From Pyruvatibacter mobilis (lineage in GTDB: Bacteria; Pseudomonadota; Alphaproteobacteria; CGMCC-115125): DNA of 64,000 bases. The notes beneath the pieces were generated by a model. That model saw only the letters and a program-made list of their open reading frames with translations, ran no database searches and had not been told where the DNA came from. Location: assembly GCF_012848855.1 (NCBI RefSeq), contig NZ_CP051630.1, forward strand, positions 3,265,501 to 3,329,500. The letters are read 5' to 3'. A program made the translations under genes and the position numbers. This document shows, one piece after another, positions 17,981-26,832 of the stretch; position 1 is the stretch's first letter; every line of letters begins with the position of its first letter.

Positions 17981-20900
17981 GGAGTGCTGCTTCCAGAGCC
18001 GGGCTTGCCTCGCGCGTTAAAGTGCTGCTGATGGCCGGTGTCCTTGCGGGGTGCGAGACGATCAGCGCTGGTGCCGGATTTGGTGGCGGTGTCGCATCCG
18101 GGCGCGGCCTGCCGGAAGCGCTTGATCTGGGTGCCAGCGCGGACGGGGAGGCCTGCCGCGCCAGCCGCCGCATCGATGTTCAGCTCGCAGGGCTTGGTGC
18201 CCAGTATGACGTCTTCTGCGGCGCGTGGCGGCGACCTGCAGGAATAATTCAAGTCTATCCGCAGGAGAGTGCCGCCTCACTTGAGGGTTTTCTTGATGGG
18301 TGCGTCCGGGGGCGGAGCGTCACCGGCGGGGTTGCGGATGGAGACGGCATTCTGTCCGATCAGTTGACCTGCCCGGGCAAGTCGTCCGGCGCGCTTTTCC
18401 GCGACGTCGCGGTGCGTGATGAAGGTAATGGCCTTGTGACTGCGGGCCGTGGACTACCGGCACTGTTGCCGGTGCTGCGGCGTGGCGTGGCCGGTCTCGC
18501 GGGTAAGGAAGCACCGGTCGAATTGTCGATGAGCGAGGTTGAAGGCCTGCCCGGCGTTGTGGCGTTGCAGGACCAGGAGGTATTGCGGCGGCGCGGGCAT
18601 AAGCGCAACGCTTCGTTTCGCTTCGCGCTTGCCGCGGATGACTTTGCACGCGCGGTGTCTATCCAGGATGGTCTGTTTGGCGGTGATCCGGAGCGCCGGG
18701 CGGATATTGCCCTGGACCTGGCTCTCAACCTTTCAGGTCAGGGTCGGTTCGCGGAAGCCGAGACGCTGCTGGATGATACGGATGCCGCCCTTGCTACGCT
18801 CAATATCGCCTGGTTGCGTGACAAGCTGACCAACTATCGCGCGGTGCATCTGCTCAATAAGGGGGATCTGCGCGACGCGCAGGCATTGGCTGAATCCCCC
18901 TTCAGTGCGGAGACGACGGGCGCTGTGGCTGCCTTCGATGATTTCGTTGATGACGGGCAAATCACGGTGATCAGCCCGCGGGAGGCGGAGTTCGTCAATC
19001 AACGTCGCGGCAGTGAGGTGCCACCGCTTTATTCAGACACCGAACTCGAACCCAATATCCGGGCCACTATCCTGCGTGCGCACCGGGCCTACATCCTTGC
19101 ATCGCTTCTCGACCTGCGGGGACGTGAGGGCGGAGCGGAGGCGCTGGCCGAAGCAGCTCGCAGGGTAGCAGCCGCACCGCCGGGCTCGGCGCCCTGGCTG
19201 CAGGCGCTGATCGGTGAGAAGCAGGCCCTTGCAACGCTCAAAGAGGGACGGGCGGGGGCTGCTGTTTCGTCGCTGTCCTCCATCCTGGCGGATTGGCGTC
19301 GGCGTGAGCCACGCTCACTTCTGACGGCCCAATTGCTGACAAGCCTCGGCCGGGCCCTCAAGGCGGATGGGCGAGAGGTCGATGCGCTGGCCTCTTACCG
19401 CGAGGCGTTTGACCTTTTTTCAAGCGTCGAAGGGTCTTTCGGCGTTGCGCCGGATAGGGCAGGTGAATATCTGTCGCTGCTGGTGACGCGGGCTGATGGC
19501 GGGGCCAACGGGCCCGCCACGATCGATTTCATCAATGCCTTTGAGGATGTGGTGGAGCCTCGTGCCGCCGTCGCCATGGCGCAGGCGGCAGCGCGCCTGT
19601 CGTCGGACACAGCGGCTGTTGAAATCCGTGTGCTGCAGGATACCGAGCGCGCCCTTGCTGAGGCCCAGAAGACATTGCAGGAAGAAGCCGGGTCAGCTGA
19701 CCCGGAGCGGCTTGCGGCCTTGCGGAAGGCGGTGGATGAAGCGGAGGACGCGTTGCATGTGGCAGAGGATGCCGCCCGCCGCGCCCAACCCAAATACATG
19801 CAGCTGGTCAACAAGGGCGCGACGGCGACCGACCTCGTCGATGCAGTAAGACCGGGCGAGGCCTTTGTGGCATTCACCGCAACGCGGTCAGGCGGGTTCG
19901 GCTATGCGGTGTTCAACGGCAAGGTGCGGCCGTTCAAGTCAGAGCTGACAAGCGCTGATGCCGCCAAGCTTGTGCGGCGCGTGCGCCTAACCTTGCGCAG
20001 CCGTCGCGGCGGTACGGTGCCGTTCGCAGTGGGGCAGGCGCATGAATTGTTCCTGGGCGTGTTCGGTCCGGTGCATGAAGAGATGAAAGCCTCCGGTGTC
20101 GAAACGCTCATCTTCTCGCCCCGGGGCTCCCTTGGATCCATGCCTCCTGCAGCGCTGGTCGCCGGTGTGCCCGGTGGGGATGGCGGGTTGCGCAGCCGCG
20201 ATTACCGGCAGGTGGATTTTCTGGGGCGGCACTATGCGTTTATTTCGTCTCCGAGTGCGGGCAGTTTCGTTGCGACGCGCCGGGCCGAGCGGGCCGCCGC
20301 TACCGGCGGGCTGACAGTATTCGGACCTGCGCAGCCGCCGCGCGCAACGGATCCGTGGATCAATCGTTATGCGGAGCGCATGGTGGCTCAAGGTCGTCCG
20401 GAACGATGCGGTCGCATCTTCGCAGGGCAGGAAGCGTTGCAGGCCGAACTGACACCGCTTGCTCCGCGTGTTGCACAGAACTTCCGTCGGCGGACGATAT
20501 CGGGTGCTGCTTTCACCGAGCAGAGCGTGCTTCAGGACCCGGAGATTGCCAATCAGCAGGTGCTGGTTTTTGTCACCCATGGTTTTTTCGGTGATGGGTT
20601 TTGCATTACCGAGCCGTCGCTTCTGACAAGCCTCGGGAGCGAGGGGGACGCGCTTTTGTCGGCGACCGAGATCCTCGACATGAATATCTCCGCTGATCTC
20701 GTCTTTCTGGCTGCTTGCGACACGGCGCGAGCTGCGGAGGGAGCGCAAGGTCTGGCGGCCCTGTTTGACGGGGCGCAGCTTGACGGTCTTGTGCGGAGCT
20801 TCATCTATGCCGGCGCGCGCGCCGTGCTTGCGACGCACTGGGTGGCAGACGACAAGGCGGCCGATGAACTCACCACGCGGTTCTTCGCACAGGCCCGGTC

Positions 20901-21027
20901 AGCCCCCATGCATGAAGCTCTCAAGCAGGCCCAGGGCAAGCTGATGGACGCTGAAGCGACGGCACATCCCTATTACTGGGCGCCCTATGTTGTGATCGGC
21001 GATGCTACCCACACGCTGGGCGGCTGA
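17977..21027 (+). CDS. CHAT-domain (caspase-like) lipoprotein of the two-partner secretion operon
   Basis: 1,016 residues. A lipoprotein signal (VLLMAGVLAGC, lipidated Cys26, followed by Glu rather than Asp) predicts outer-membrane anchoring. The middle (residues about 210-560) is helical and TPR-like, with LALNLSGQGRFAEAETLL, then a charged coiled segment (about 555-610). The C-terminal CHAT domain (about 700-1016) has the catalytic pair His868 (FVTHGFFGDG) and Cys914 (FLAACDTA), 46 residues apart, with the usual YAGARAVLATHWVAD after the Cys. CHAT domains are separase/caspase-like peptidases. The start ATG overlaps the tpsA stop, so it is coupled to tpsA. It may process or regulate TpsA outside the cytoplasm; this is inference. 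Confidence 0.92.
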   Translation: MRSAASRAGLASRVKVLLMAGVLAGCETISAGAGFGGGVASGRGLPEALDLGASADGEACRASRRIDVQLAGLGAQYDVFCGAWRRPAGIIQVYPQESAASLEGFLDGCVRGRSVTGGVADGDGILSDQLTCPGKSSGALFRDVAVRDEGNGLVTAGRGLPALLPVLRRGVAGLAGKEAPVELSMSEVEGLPGVVALQDQEVLRRRGHKRNASFRFALAADDFARAVSIQDGLFGGDPERRADIALDLALNLSGQGRFAEAETLLDDTDAALATLNIAWLRDKLTNYRAVHLLNKGDLRDAQALAESPFSAETTGAVAAFDDFVDDGQITVISPREAEFVNQRRGSEVPPLYSDTELEPNIRATILRAHRAYILASLLDLRGREGGAEALAEAARRVAAAPPGSAPWLQALIGEKQALATLKEGRAGAAVSSLSSILADWRRREPRSLLTAQLLTSLGRALKADGREVDALASYREAFDLFSSVEGSFGVAPDRAGEYLSLLVTRADGGANGPATIDFINAFEDVVEPRAAVAMAQAAARLSSDTAAVEIRVLQDTERALAEAQKTLQEEAGSADPERLAALRKAVDEAEDALHVAEDAARRAQPKYMQLVNKGATATDLVDAVRPGEAFVAFTATRSGGFGYAVFNGKVRPFKSELTSADAAKLVRRVRLTLRSRRGGTVPFAVGQAHELFLGVFGPVHEEMKASGVETLIFSPRGSLGSMPPAALVAGVPGGDGGLRSRDYRQVDFLGRHYAFISSPSAGSFVATRRAERAAATGGLTVFGPAQPPRATDPWINRYAERMVAQGRPERCGRIFAGQEALQAELTPLAPRVAQNFRRRTISGAAFTEQSVLQDPEIANQQVLVFVTHGFFGDGFCITEPSLLTSLGSEGDALLSATEILDMNISADLVFLAACDTARAAEGAQGLAALFDGAQLDGLVRSFIYAGARAVLATHWVADDKAADELTTRFFAQARSAPMHEALKQAQGKLMDAEATAHPYYWAPYVVIGDATHTLGG

Positions 21028-21064
21028 TCACTCTTCAGGAGCAGCTGATGAAACGCCGTATAGC

Positions 21065-22015
21065 CTAGAGCGGGCAGAGGGCGGCTGTGTCGCCAGACGC
21101 GAGCAGGGCGATCGCAGCTTCGCGGTCGAGGCCGTTGTCGGATGCCTGGTTTAGGATTTGCGCGGCTTCATAGGACCAGGTGAACGGGTCTTCCGACGCA
21201 ACACAGAAGGCCGAGAACATGGCGGCTGTGTCTGCACCCATCCAGGTCGGCGCCTCCACGGCGGGCACGGGCGGTGCCGCGTCCACTGCATCGAAGAAGG
21301 TCTGCTTGGTACGGCCGAAGCTGTCTTTCACCACGATCGAATAGCGGCCCGGAAGGATGTCACGGGCCGACAGGGTGGTGGATGTGTCCGATAGGGTGGT
21401 GGACGCGAAGATCCGGTCTTCCGGGTCCAGAACCAGCAGCTCGAACGGTGCCTGGCCACCCATCCAGCCGACCCAGAGCGGGCGGAAGCCAGCCTTGATC
21501 TGGGCGGACTCGGCTTCGAGATCCAGAAGGGCGAAGCCGAACTCCTCGGCGGAGCGGCCCAACCCCTGCGCCACCATGCGATCGCCCAGCGGCATCAGCC
21601 GGCCTTCGATGATTTCGGAAACTGACTGCGAGCCGGTTTCGGCATCACCGACGGTGTGGGATGAGGGGCCGCGCAGCTCGCGCGGACCAGCAGCGCCAGC
21701 GACTGCGATTACCACCCGATCAGCGGAAGACCCCAGCTTGATGACGTCGCCGGTGCACAGCGGCGAAAAGACGCCAAGGGCTCCCTCGGCACCATTGCGG
21801 GCAATGCGCACGCTGTCTTCCTTGCCCTGAACATCCTTGACGAAAGCGACGGTGGGCGAGGTGCACGGGCCAACAGCGGCCAGAGCTTCTGTGGGGGCCG
21901 CAATGCTGCCCGCCAGCACCATGAGCGAGGCTGCACCCAGCGCTGCGGCAGTGGTGCCGGTCAACCGGGCCTTGCAGGTGCGGGTGATCTCAAGAAGCGG
22001 CTTCGCTGCGGGCAT
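21065..22015 (-). CDS. secreted protein of unknown function, partner of the CHASE2 gene
   Basis: 316 residues. A long charged N-terminus is followed by a hydrophobic signal segment (LGAASLMVLAGSIAAPTEALA, cleavage near residue 46). The mature part begins with a Cys-containing segment (VGPCTSP), then VKDVQGKEDSVRIARNG and LCTGDVIKLGSSADRVVIAV, resembling the FecR-like/periplasmic beta domains found beside CHAT and CHASE2 genes. The C-terminal part is helical with two Cys (FSAFCVASED, DTAALCPL). Its start lies 26 bases inside the end of the CHASE2 gene, so the two are translationally coupled. No enzyme motif seen. Confidence 0.82.
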   Translation of the reverse strand: MPAAKPLLEITRTCKARLTGTTAAALGAASLMVLAGSIAAPTEALAAVGPCTSPTVAFVKDVQGKEDSVRIARNGAEGALGVFSPLCTGDVIKLGSSADRVVIAVAGAAGPRELRGPSSHTVGDAETGSQSVSEIIEGRLMPLGDRMVAQGLGRSAEEFGFALLDLEAESAQIKAGFRPLWVGWMGGQAPFELLVLDPEDRIFASTTLSDTSTTLSARDILPGRYSIVVKDSFGRTKQTFFDAVDAAPPVPAVEAPTWMGADTAAMFSAFCVASEDPFTWSYEAAQILNQASDNGLDREAAIALLASGDTAALCPL

Positions 22016-23531
22016 TGCGCAGGCTCTCCATCAATTCTTCAAAATCCTCGCGCGCTTCGTTCAAGGCCGCCACATAGGCGGGTGCGGCGAAGCTCACCCA
22101 GATTCCGTTGTCCAACAGGAGATAGCTGGCGAAAGTGCTGATCCAGAATATCCCCACCCCGATCAGGAGCTTAACAATAACAGGGTTTGTCAGCAATTTG
22201 ATTGGCAAACGTATCAATCTGGCAAAAAACGGCAGATGTGATGTCGGACCAATCCAGTCACGCGCAATACGTGCGTACCAGAAGGAAGCAACTATAAGCG
22301 TGACGAATATTGTGAGGAGGCTTGCGTCGGCCAGCCAATACATGCGGTCGATCTCGCCGCCTTCCTCAAGGCCGCGGATCATGTTTGCGATGACCATGCT
22401 TCCCCCCATGAGGCCATAGGGTGTCATGTGCCGGTCGCGAGCCATGGAGGCGGCGGACCCGATAATGACCACGCCATTGCTTGAGGCAAGGCCGGATACC
22501 ATTGGCGCGTTGGCGAAACCCGCGGGTATATAGAACATGTCCGCGGCAACGAGGGTGGGTTCGGATACCGGGTCACCGCCGGGGTGGGCGGAATAATTGA
22601 TGAAGCTTTCCTGCTGGATGAAGCTGATCGGTGCCCGGTCCGTGCGCTCCAGCACGAAGGCTGTCTCCTGCCGCTCGCCGCGGCAATGGCGGCGCGGCTC
22701 TTCCATGGCCCGGTTAACCAGCGCCACGGCGCTGCGGGCATCCGGTGCTGTTCGTGCGGCGATCGCATAGACCGGTGTGGCCGCCACCACGTCGATGCCC
22801 GCGGGCGTCTTGATGCAGAGATAGTGAGACATGTAGCGGGCACCGACCACCTCGTCGCCGGTGATCTGCGCAACGGACCAGACGAGATTGCCTGCGGGTG
22901 CATTGGCCATGATGGCCTCCCGCCCGCTGCCGCGCGCCCGTGCCGGCTGGTCGCGGTGGCCGTCCCCGTCCACCACCTCACGCTGCATGACCAGTAGGGG
23001 GGCGCCCGGGTCGTTTCCCCAGCGGGTAAGAATGTCGTCGATGCGCTGTTCCTCAGCTTCTTCCGGCGTGCGCCAGAAGAGGTCGATATCAGCCACGACG
23101 ACTTTCGGTCGCGGGAAACCTGGAATGCCGTAGGCCGCTTCCAGCATGTCGGCTACCACCTTGCGCGGTGCGTAAGCCAGGGCAGGTCCGTCGGTCTCAT
23201 CGGACTGCCAGACGCTCTCATCCAGATTGAGGAAGAGGATGGGGCCAGTGCCCTTTACGGTTTGATTGACCCTGAGTTCGAAGGCGATCTGTAGAACTTC
23301 GCGATCAGCTTCACCCAGAAATGTCTGCCACCCCTCTGGGGTCCGCAAGATGGCCCAGACCACCAGCGCCAGCACGAGGCTGAGCAGGAAGTTGCCGTCG
23401 AACATGCCCTTGCCGGTATCAACCAGCCGCGTGACACCACTGGTGTCGCCGCCCTTGTCCGGGTTGTTCTCTGTCGGATTCTGATGGTTATCCACGACGG
23501 TCGTCGTCACGCGCCCCACGCTCCCCTGCAT
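21990..23531 (-). CDS. CHASE2-domain membrane sensor without cytoplasmic output domain
   Basis: 513 residues. A first membrane helix (LLSLVLALVVWAIL, residues about 55-72) is followed by an extracytoplasmic CHASE2 domain (about 95-385) with ILFLNLDESVW and VVVADIDLFW, the conserved strands of that family, and GVVIIGSAAS near its end. Three closely spaced helices follow (about 400-425, 450-470 and 475-495), then a short acidic tail. CHASE2 normally feeds kinases or cyclases, but none is attached here. The ATG at 23531 is chosen over an upstream in-frame GTG because of its spacing to aagg. It overlaps its downstream partner gene by 26 bases and faces the TpsB-TpsA-CHAT operon. Confidence 0.9.
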   Translation of the reverse strand: MQGSVGRVTTTVVDNHQNPTENNPDKGGDTSGVTRLVDTGKGMFDGNFLLSLVLALVVWAILRTPEGWQTFLGEADREVLQIAFELRVNQTVKGTGPILFLNLDESVWQSDETDGPALAYAPRKVVADMLEAAYGIPGFPRPKVVVADIDLFWRTPEEAEEQRIDDILTRWGNDPGAPLLVMQREVVDGDGHRDQPARARGSGREAIMANAPAGNLVWSVAQITGDEVVGARYMSHYLCIKTPAGIDVVAATPVYAIAARTAPDARSAVALVNRAMEEPRRHCRGERQETAFVLERTDRAPISFIQQESFINYSAHPGGDPVSEPTLVAADMFYIPAGFANAPMVSGLASSNGVVIIGSAASMARDRHMTPYGLMGGSMVIANMIRGLEEGGEIDRMYWLADASLLTIFVTLIVASFWYARIARDWIGPTSHLPFFARLIRLPIKLLTNPVIVKLLIGVGIFWISTFASYLLLDNGIWVSFAAPAYVAALNEAREDFEELMESLRNARSEAAS

Positions 23532-23635
23532 GGCCTTGTTCTCTCTGTCGAAAGCAAGACTAGCGCAAGGGGCGGGGAAGGGCACCCGCGCAGGGGCTTG
23601 GCACCGGCGCGGTCACTGGCAATCAAAGGGGCTGG

Positions 23636-24061
23636 TTAACTGCCGAGCACGAAGTCCGGCGTCGTCTCGATATTGAGTTGGCCTTCTAGTCCCGCGTCGC
23701 GGTGATGCGAGATGGCCTGATAGGCCTCCGAGGTGGACATATCGAACAGCGCCTTGCGGTTGGGATATTCCACAAGCGCGATCTGGTCCCACTTCTCCTC
23801 GGCAAAGCCCAGGGTGAGAAAGGTGACAGGGCCGGCAAAGATCAGGCGCCCGCCATGCTTCTCGATCAGCGGTGCCACACCTGCACCATAGCGCGCATAG
23901 GCCTCCCGACCGGACAGGTCGGCATCGCTGCCGTCATTGTAGGCCGCCTTGTCGCGGAACTTCAGGAGATTGACCATGACAATGGGGCCGTCCGGACCCG
24001 GATCGTTCATCATGGCCTTGATCTGGTTCTCGTCCGGCATCACCCGGTTTTCGACTTTCAT
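23636..24061 (-). CDS. DUF1330 family protein
   Basis: 141 residues. DUF1330 proteins have a dimeric ferredoxin-like (alpha/beta barrel) fold related to EthD and monooxygenase-like domains. The core PIVMVNLLKFRDKAAY and RLIFAGPVTFLTLG and the segment ALVEYPNRKALFDM fit the family. Activity is unknown; the neighbouring crotonase and GST genes in the same orientation suggest a catabolic setting. Its ATG lies 29 bases after the crotonase stop, behind gagagaccatg-type spacing. Confidence 0.88.
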   Translation of the reverse strand: MKVENRVMPDENQIKAMMNDPGPDGPIVMVNLLKFRDKAAYNDGSDADLSGREAYARYGAGVAPLIEKHGGRLIFAGPVTFLTLGFAEEKWDQIALVEYPNRKALFDMSTSEAYQAISHHRDAGLEGQLNIETTPDFVLGS

Positions 24062-24090
24062 GGTCTCTCTCCTGAATTCCTGTTTCCAAC

Positions 24091-24969
24091 CTAGGCGGCG
24101 CCGATGGTTCGCTTCGGTGGGAGGGGTGCGAAGTTGCCCTCGCGTTTTTCGGCATTGGCCGTCATCGCCTCCATGATTTCCTCCGTCTGCAGGTGGGAGG
24201 CATTCCAGATGGCGATGTAGTCCAGGGCATCCGCAGTCGAGTGGTCACGGGAGTAATTGATAAGGCGTTTGCAGCCGGCAACGGCCAACGGCGCGTTGGC
24301 TGCAATCTCGCGCGCGATGTCCATCACGGCGTCCAGCATCTCGTCCTGGGTCGCAAAGACGCGGTTGACGAGCCCGACATCCTTCGCCTCGGCGGCCATC
24401 ATGCGGCGGCCCGTATAGGCCATCTCGCGTACGACCCCTTCCGGCAGGATCTTCACGATGCGCGGGAAGGTGCCGACATCGGCGGTCATGCCGATCTTGG
24501 TCTCATAGATGGTGAAGAACGCATCTTCCGTGCAGTAGCGCATGTCGCAGGCCGTGGTCAGGTCCACGCCGCCGCCAATACAGCCGCCCTGGATCGCGGC
24601 CAGCACGGGAATGCGGCACTTCTCCAGGGCCGAGAAGGACTCCTGCATGCCGAGCACGTTCTGATAAAAGGTCTGCCCTGCCGACAGGCGTGCCTTGCGT
24701 CTGGCGTCGGCATCCGCGTCGTCGCCGTCACCGGAAATCTCCGGGCTTGCGAACGCAGAGACATCAAGGCCACTGGTGAAGTGCGGGCCGGTGGATGATA
24801 GCACGATCACCCGGGCCTGTGCCTCGCGGTCGATGCGGTTCACGATTTCCGGCAGTTCGGACCAGAAGGCGCGGCTCATGGCATTACGTTTTTCGGGCCG
24901 GTTGAGGCGGATATGGGCGATGTTGTTTTCGATAGAAACAGCAAAGCACTCGGTAGTGGTTTCGCTCAT
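24091..24969 (-). CDS. crotonase, delta3,5-delta2,4-dienoyl-CoA isomerase-like
   Basis: 292 residues. Crotonase-fold CoA enzyme. The oxyanion-hole motifs are SGLDVSAFAS and AIQGGCIGGGVDL. TIYETKIGMTADVGTF aligns with the ECH1 subgroup, in which the Glu and the Asp of ADVG carry out the 1,5-proton shift that moves double bonds in dienoyl-CoA. This points to breakdown of unsaturated fatty acids with odd-numbered double bonds rather than plain hydratase activity. Likely operon: GST, GST, crotonase, DUF1330, all leftward with small gaps. Confidence 0.88.
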   Translation of the reverse strand: MSETTTECFAVSIENNIAHIRLNRPEKRNAMSRAFWSELPEIVNRIDREAQARVIVLSSTGPHFTSGLDVSAFASPEISGDGDDADADARRKARLSAGQTFYQNVLGMQESFSALEKCRIPVLAAIQGGCIGGGVDLTTACDMRYCTEDAFFTIYETKIGMTADVGTFPRIVKILPEGVVREMAYTGRRMMAAEAKDVGLVNRVFATQDEMLDAVMDIAREIAANAPLAVAGCKRLINYSRDHSTADALDYIAIWNASHLQTEEIMEAMTANAEKREGNFAPLPPKRTIGAA

Positions 24970-25001
24970 TGGGTGTCTCCTTCGGGGTTCTGAATTGCGT
25001 C

Positions 25002-26030
25002 TCAGGCGAAAATAGCCTCGCAGCCGGTGCCTGCAATGAGATCGTCAAAGCGTGTCCGGTCCGCCTCGCTCAGCGCTGCGTGGGAGCGGCGCAGGGCGTC
25101 GAGGCATTTGCCCTGATAGGGAAATGGTTTCTGAACCCAGGTGGCGCCGCCAATCTCTGTGCGCACTTCCTCGGCTCCTTCCATCAGAGCCGTCGCATTG
25201 GCGAGCAGGAAGGGGGCATAGACGCGGCCCACTTCTGTCAGCACGGCCTTGAGCGTCGCGGGTACCGTGTCGCCTGTGAACCAGCCATCATCGTGGGGCT
25301 CTTCGCCTGACAGGTCTTCCATCAACAGGACCCAGGCATAGACGCGCGGTGCGATGTCCAGCACGAGGCGGGTCGGTGTCGGGTCAAACTGGGCGAGCTG
25401 GGTCAGTTGTCCGTAGAAAGCGAAGTCCGCCGCACCGGGTCTGTCGCCCATCAGAAAGGAGTGCGCGGTCAGGTGATCGCGCAGCATTTCTATGAGGCGC
25501 TTGAAGCTGTCTTCGATGACGGGGGCTGTCGTGTCGCTTGATCCCACTACGTAAAGACGAGAGATCTGCCGTTCACTGAAAATCTGGCTCAGCTTGCGGG
25601 CGTCTTTCTCCTTTGGTGCCTTGATCCGGGCACGCGGCAGCACATCGCCAGCCTGCTTGATGTCGGCCTGATAGTACCAGCGATAGTGGAACATGGCCTT
25701 GGTCAGCCACTCGTCACCATAGTCCTCAAGAAGGTCGTCCAGCATACGGATGACCGGGTCCGTGGGGCGCACACAGCGCTCGGTAACGGCCTCGTCGAAC
25801 CGGGTGATGAGGGGTGTTGAATCGACGACCGCCTCCAGTTCACCCGCCTCGTTGGGCAGGTAGAACGTGGGGAGGAGTGACACTTTGGGTTGCGGCAGAT
25901 CGTCTATTTCACGGGGCTGCTTCCAGATCACCTTGTAGGGAATGCGGCGGTAGCGCAGCACCGACAGCATCTTGCGCGTATAGGGCGACGGCGGCGCGCC
26001 GGCGAGCGTGACGGGTGTTGGCAATGTCAT
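25002..26030 (-). CDS. glutathione S-transferase family protein (long form)
   Basis: 342 residues. An N-terminal thioredoxin-like domain (APPSPYTRKMLSVLRYRRIPY, residues about 10-30) is followed by VDSTPLITRFDE and a long helical C-terminal domain with PGAADFAFYGQLTQL, the usual N-capping region of the GST core. It is about 120 residues longer than standard GSTs, as in some fungal/alphaproteobacterial etherase-like or uncharacterised members. The ATG at 26030 is chosen because homology begins right after it. The second GST ends 10 bases upstream, so the pair is probably cotranscribed. Substrate unknown. Confidence 0.88.
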   Translation of the reverse strand: MTLPTPVTLAGAPPSPYTRKMLSVLRYRRIPYKVIWKQPREIDDLPQPKVSLLPTFYLPNEAGELEAVVDSTPLITRFDEAVTERCVRPTDPVIRMLDDLLEDYGDEWLTKAMFHYRWYYQADIKQAGDVLPRARIKAPKEKDARKLSQIFSERQISRLYVVGSSDTTAPVIEDSFKRLIEMLRDHLTAHSFLMGDRPGAADFAFYGQLTQLAQFDPTPTRLVLDIAPRVYAWVLLMEDLSGEEPHDDGWFTGDTVPATLKAVLTEVGRVYAPFLLANATALMEGAEEVRTEIGGATWVQKPFPYQGKCLDALRRSHAALSEADRTRFDDLIAGTGCEAIFA

Positions 26031-26040
26031 GGCACTTGCC

Positions 26041-26676
26041 TCACGCCTTTGCGCTGGGCCGTGCGGAAACCGCCGCGTGCCAGCGTTTGATGTTGGGGTG
26101 ATCATCGCCCGGCGCCATCTTCACCCAGGCGGAGAAATCGATGCAGACCAGGGCGGAGATGTCGGCGATGGAATAATTGTCGGTGGCAATGAACTCACGC
26201 CCTACGAGGCGCTGTTCAAGCGCGTCCCAGAACAGGGGGAGGCGGGCGCGGCCGCGTTCCGCCAGCTCCGGGAGTTGTGCAAAGTTCGTCGGGCCGGTGA
26301 TGGCGCGATCCTGCATTCCCTTGGACGTATTGCGGAGAATTTCCGCCACGGGCATGAAGCCTTCGAAGTCGATGCGGGCATTCCAACTCATCACGATGCC
26401 CTTCTCGGTAGGCGTCGTGCCCAGCAAAGCAGGCTCTGGCTTGTAGGCCTCGGCCCAGGCGGCAATGCCGGCGTTGTCGGTCAGCACTGTGCCATCTTCA
26501 AGAACGAGGGCCGGAATGGTGCAGCTCGGATTGATTTTTTTGTAGTCGTCCGAAAGCTGTTCACCCTTGGTCATGTCGACCTGAACCGTATCCACGTCGA
26601 TCCCTTTTTCCGCCAGCAGAATGCGTGCCCGCCGCGGGCTGGGGGCAGGGGTGAAGTCGTAGAATGTAAGCGGCAT
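26041..26676 (-). CDS. glutathione S-transferase
   Basis: 211 residues, standard GST size. The thioredoxin-like half opens with LTFYDFTPAPSPRRARILLAEKG, carrying candidate catalytic Ser/Tyr residues, continues with INPSCTIPALVLEDGTVL (glutathione-binding cis-proline loop) and LTDNAGIAAW, then the helical half with YSIADISALVCIDF. It is first of the leftward GST-GST-crotonase group, with the promoter between it and the rightward small secreted gene. Conjugation or lyase reactions on an electrophilic substrate are expected; which one cannot be said. Confidence 0.92.
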   Translation of the reverse strand: MPLTFYDFTPAPSPRRARILLAEKGIDVDTVQVDMTKGEQLSDDYKKINPSCTIPALVLEDGTVLTDNAGIAAWAEAYKPEPALLGTTPTEKGIVMSWNARIDFEGFMPVAEILRNTSKGMQDRAITGPTNFAQLPELAERGRARLPLFWDALEQRLVGREFIATDNYSIADISALVCIDFSAWVKMAPGDDHPNIKRWHAAVSARPSAKA

Positions 26677-26832
26677 CTATTGGCTCCCTGAGTGTCAATT
26701 GTTTGCCGGGTGTTATAAATGAACCAACACGCGCTGGCGACTCTTTACCGTTTTGCCTTGGGTAGTAAGTGAGATTACCGTGAAGGATGTCGGCCGGTTG
26801 GGCTGGCGGACAGGTTCATGAGGGGGAGCACC

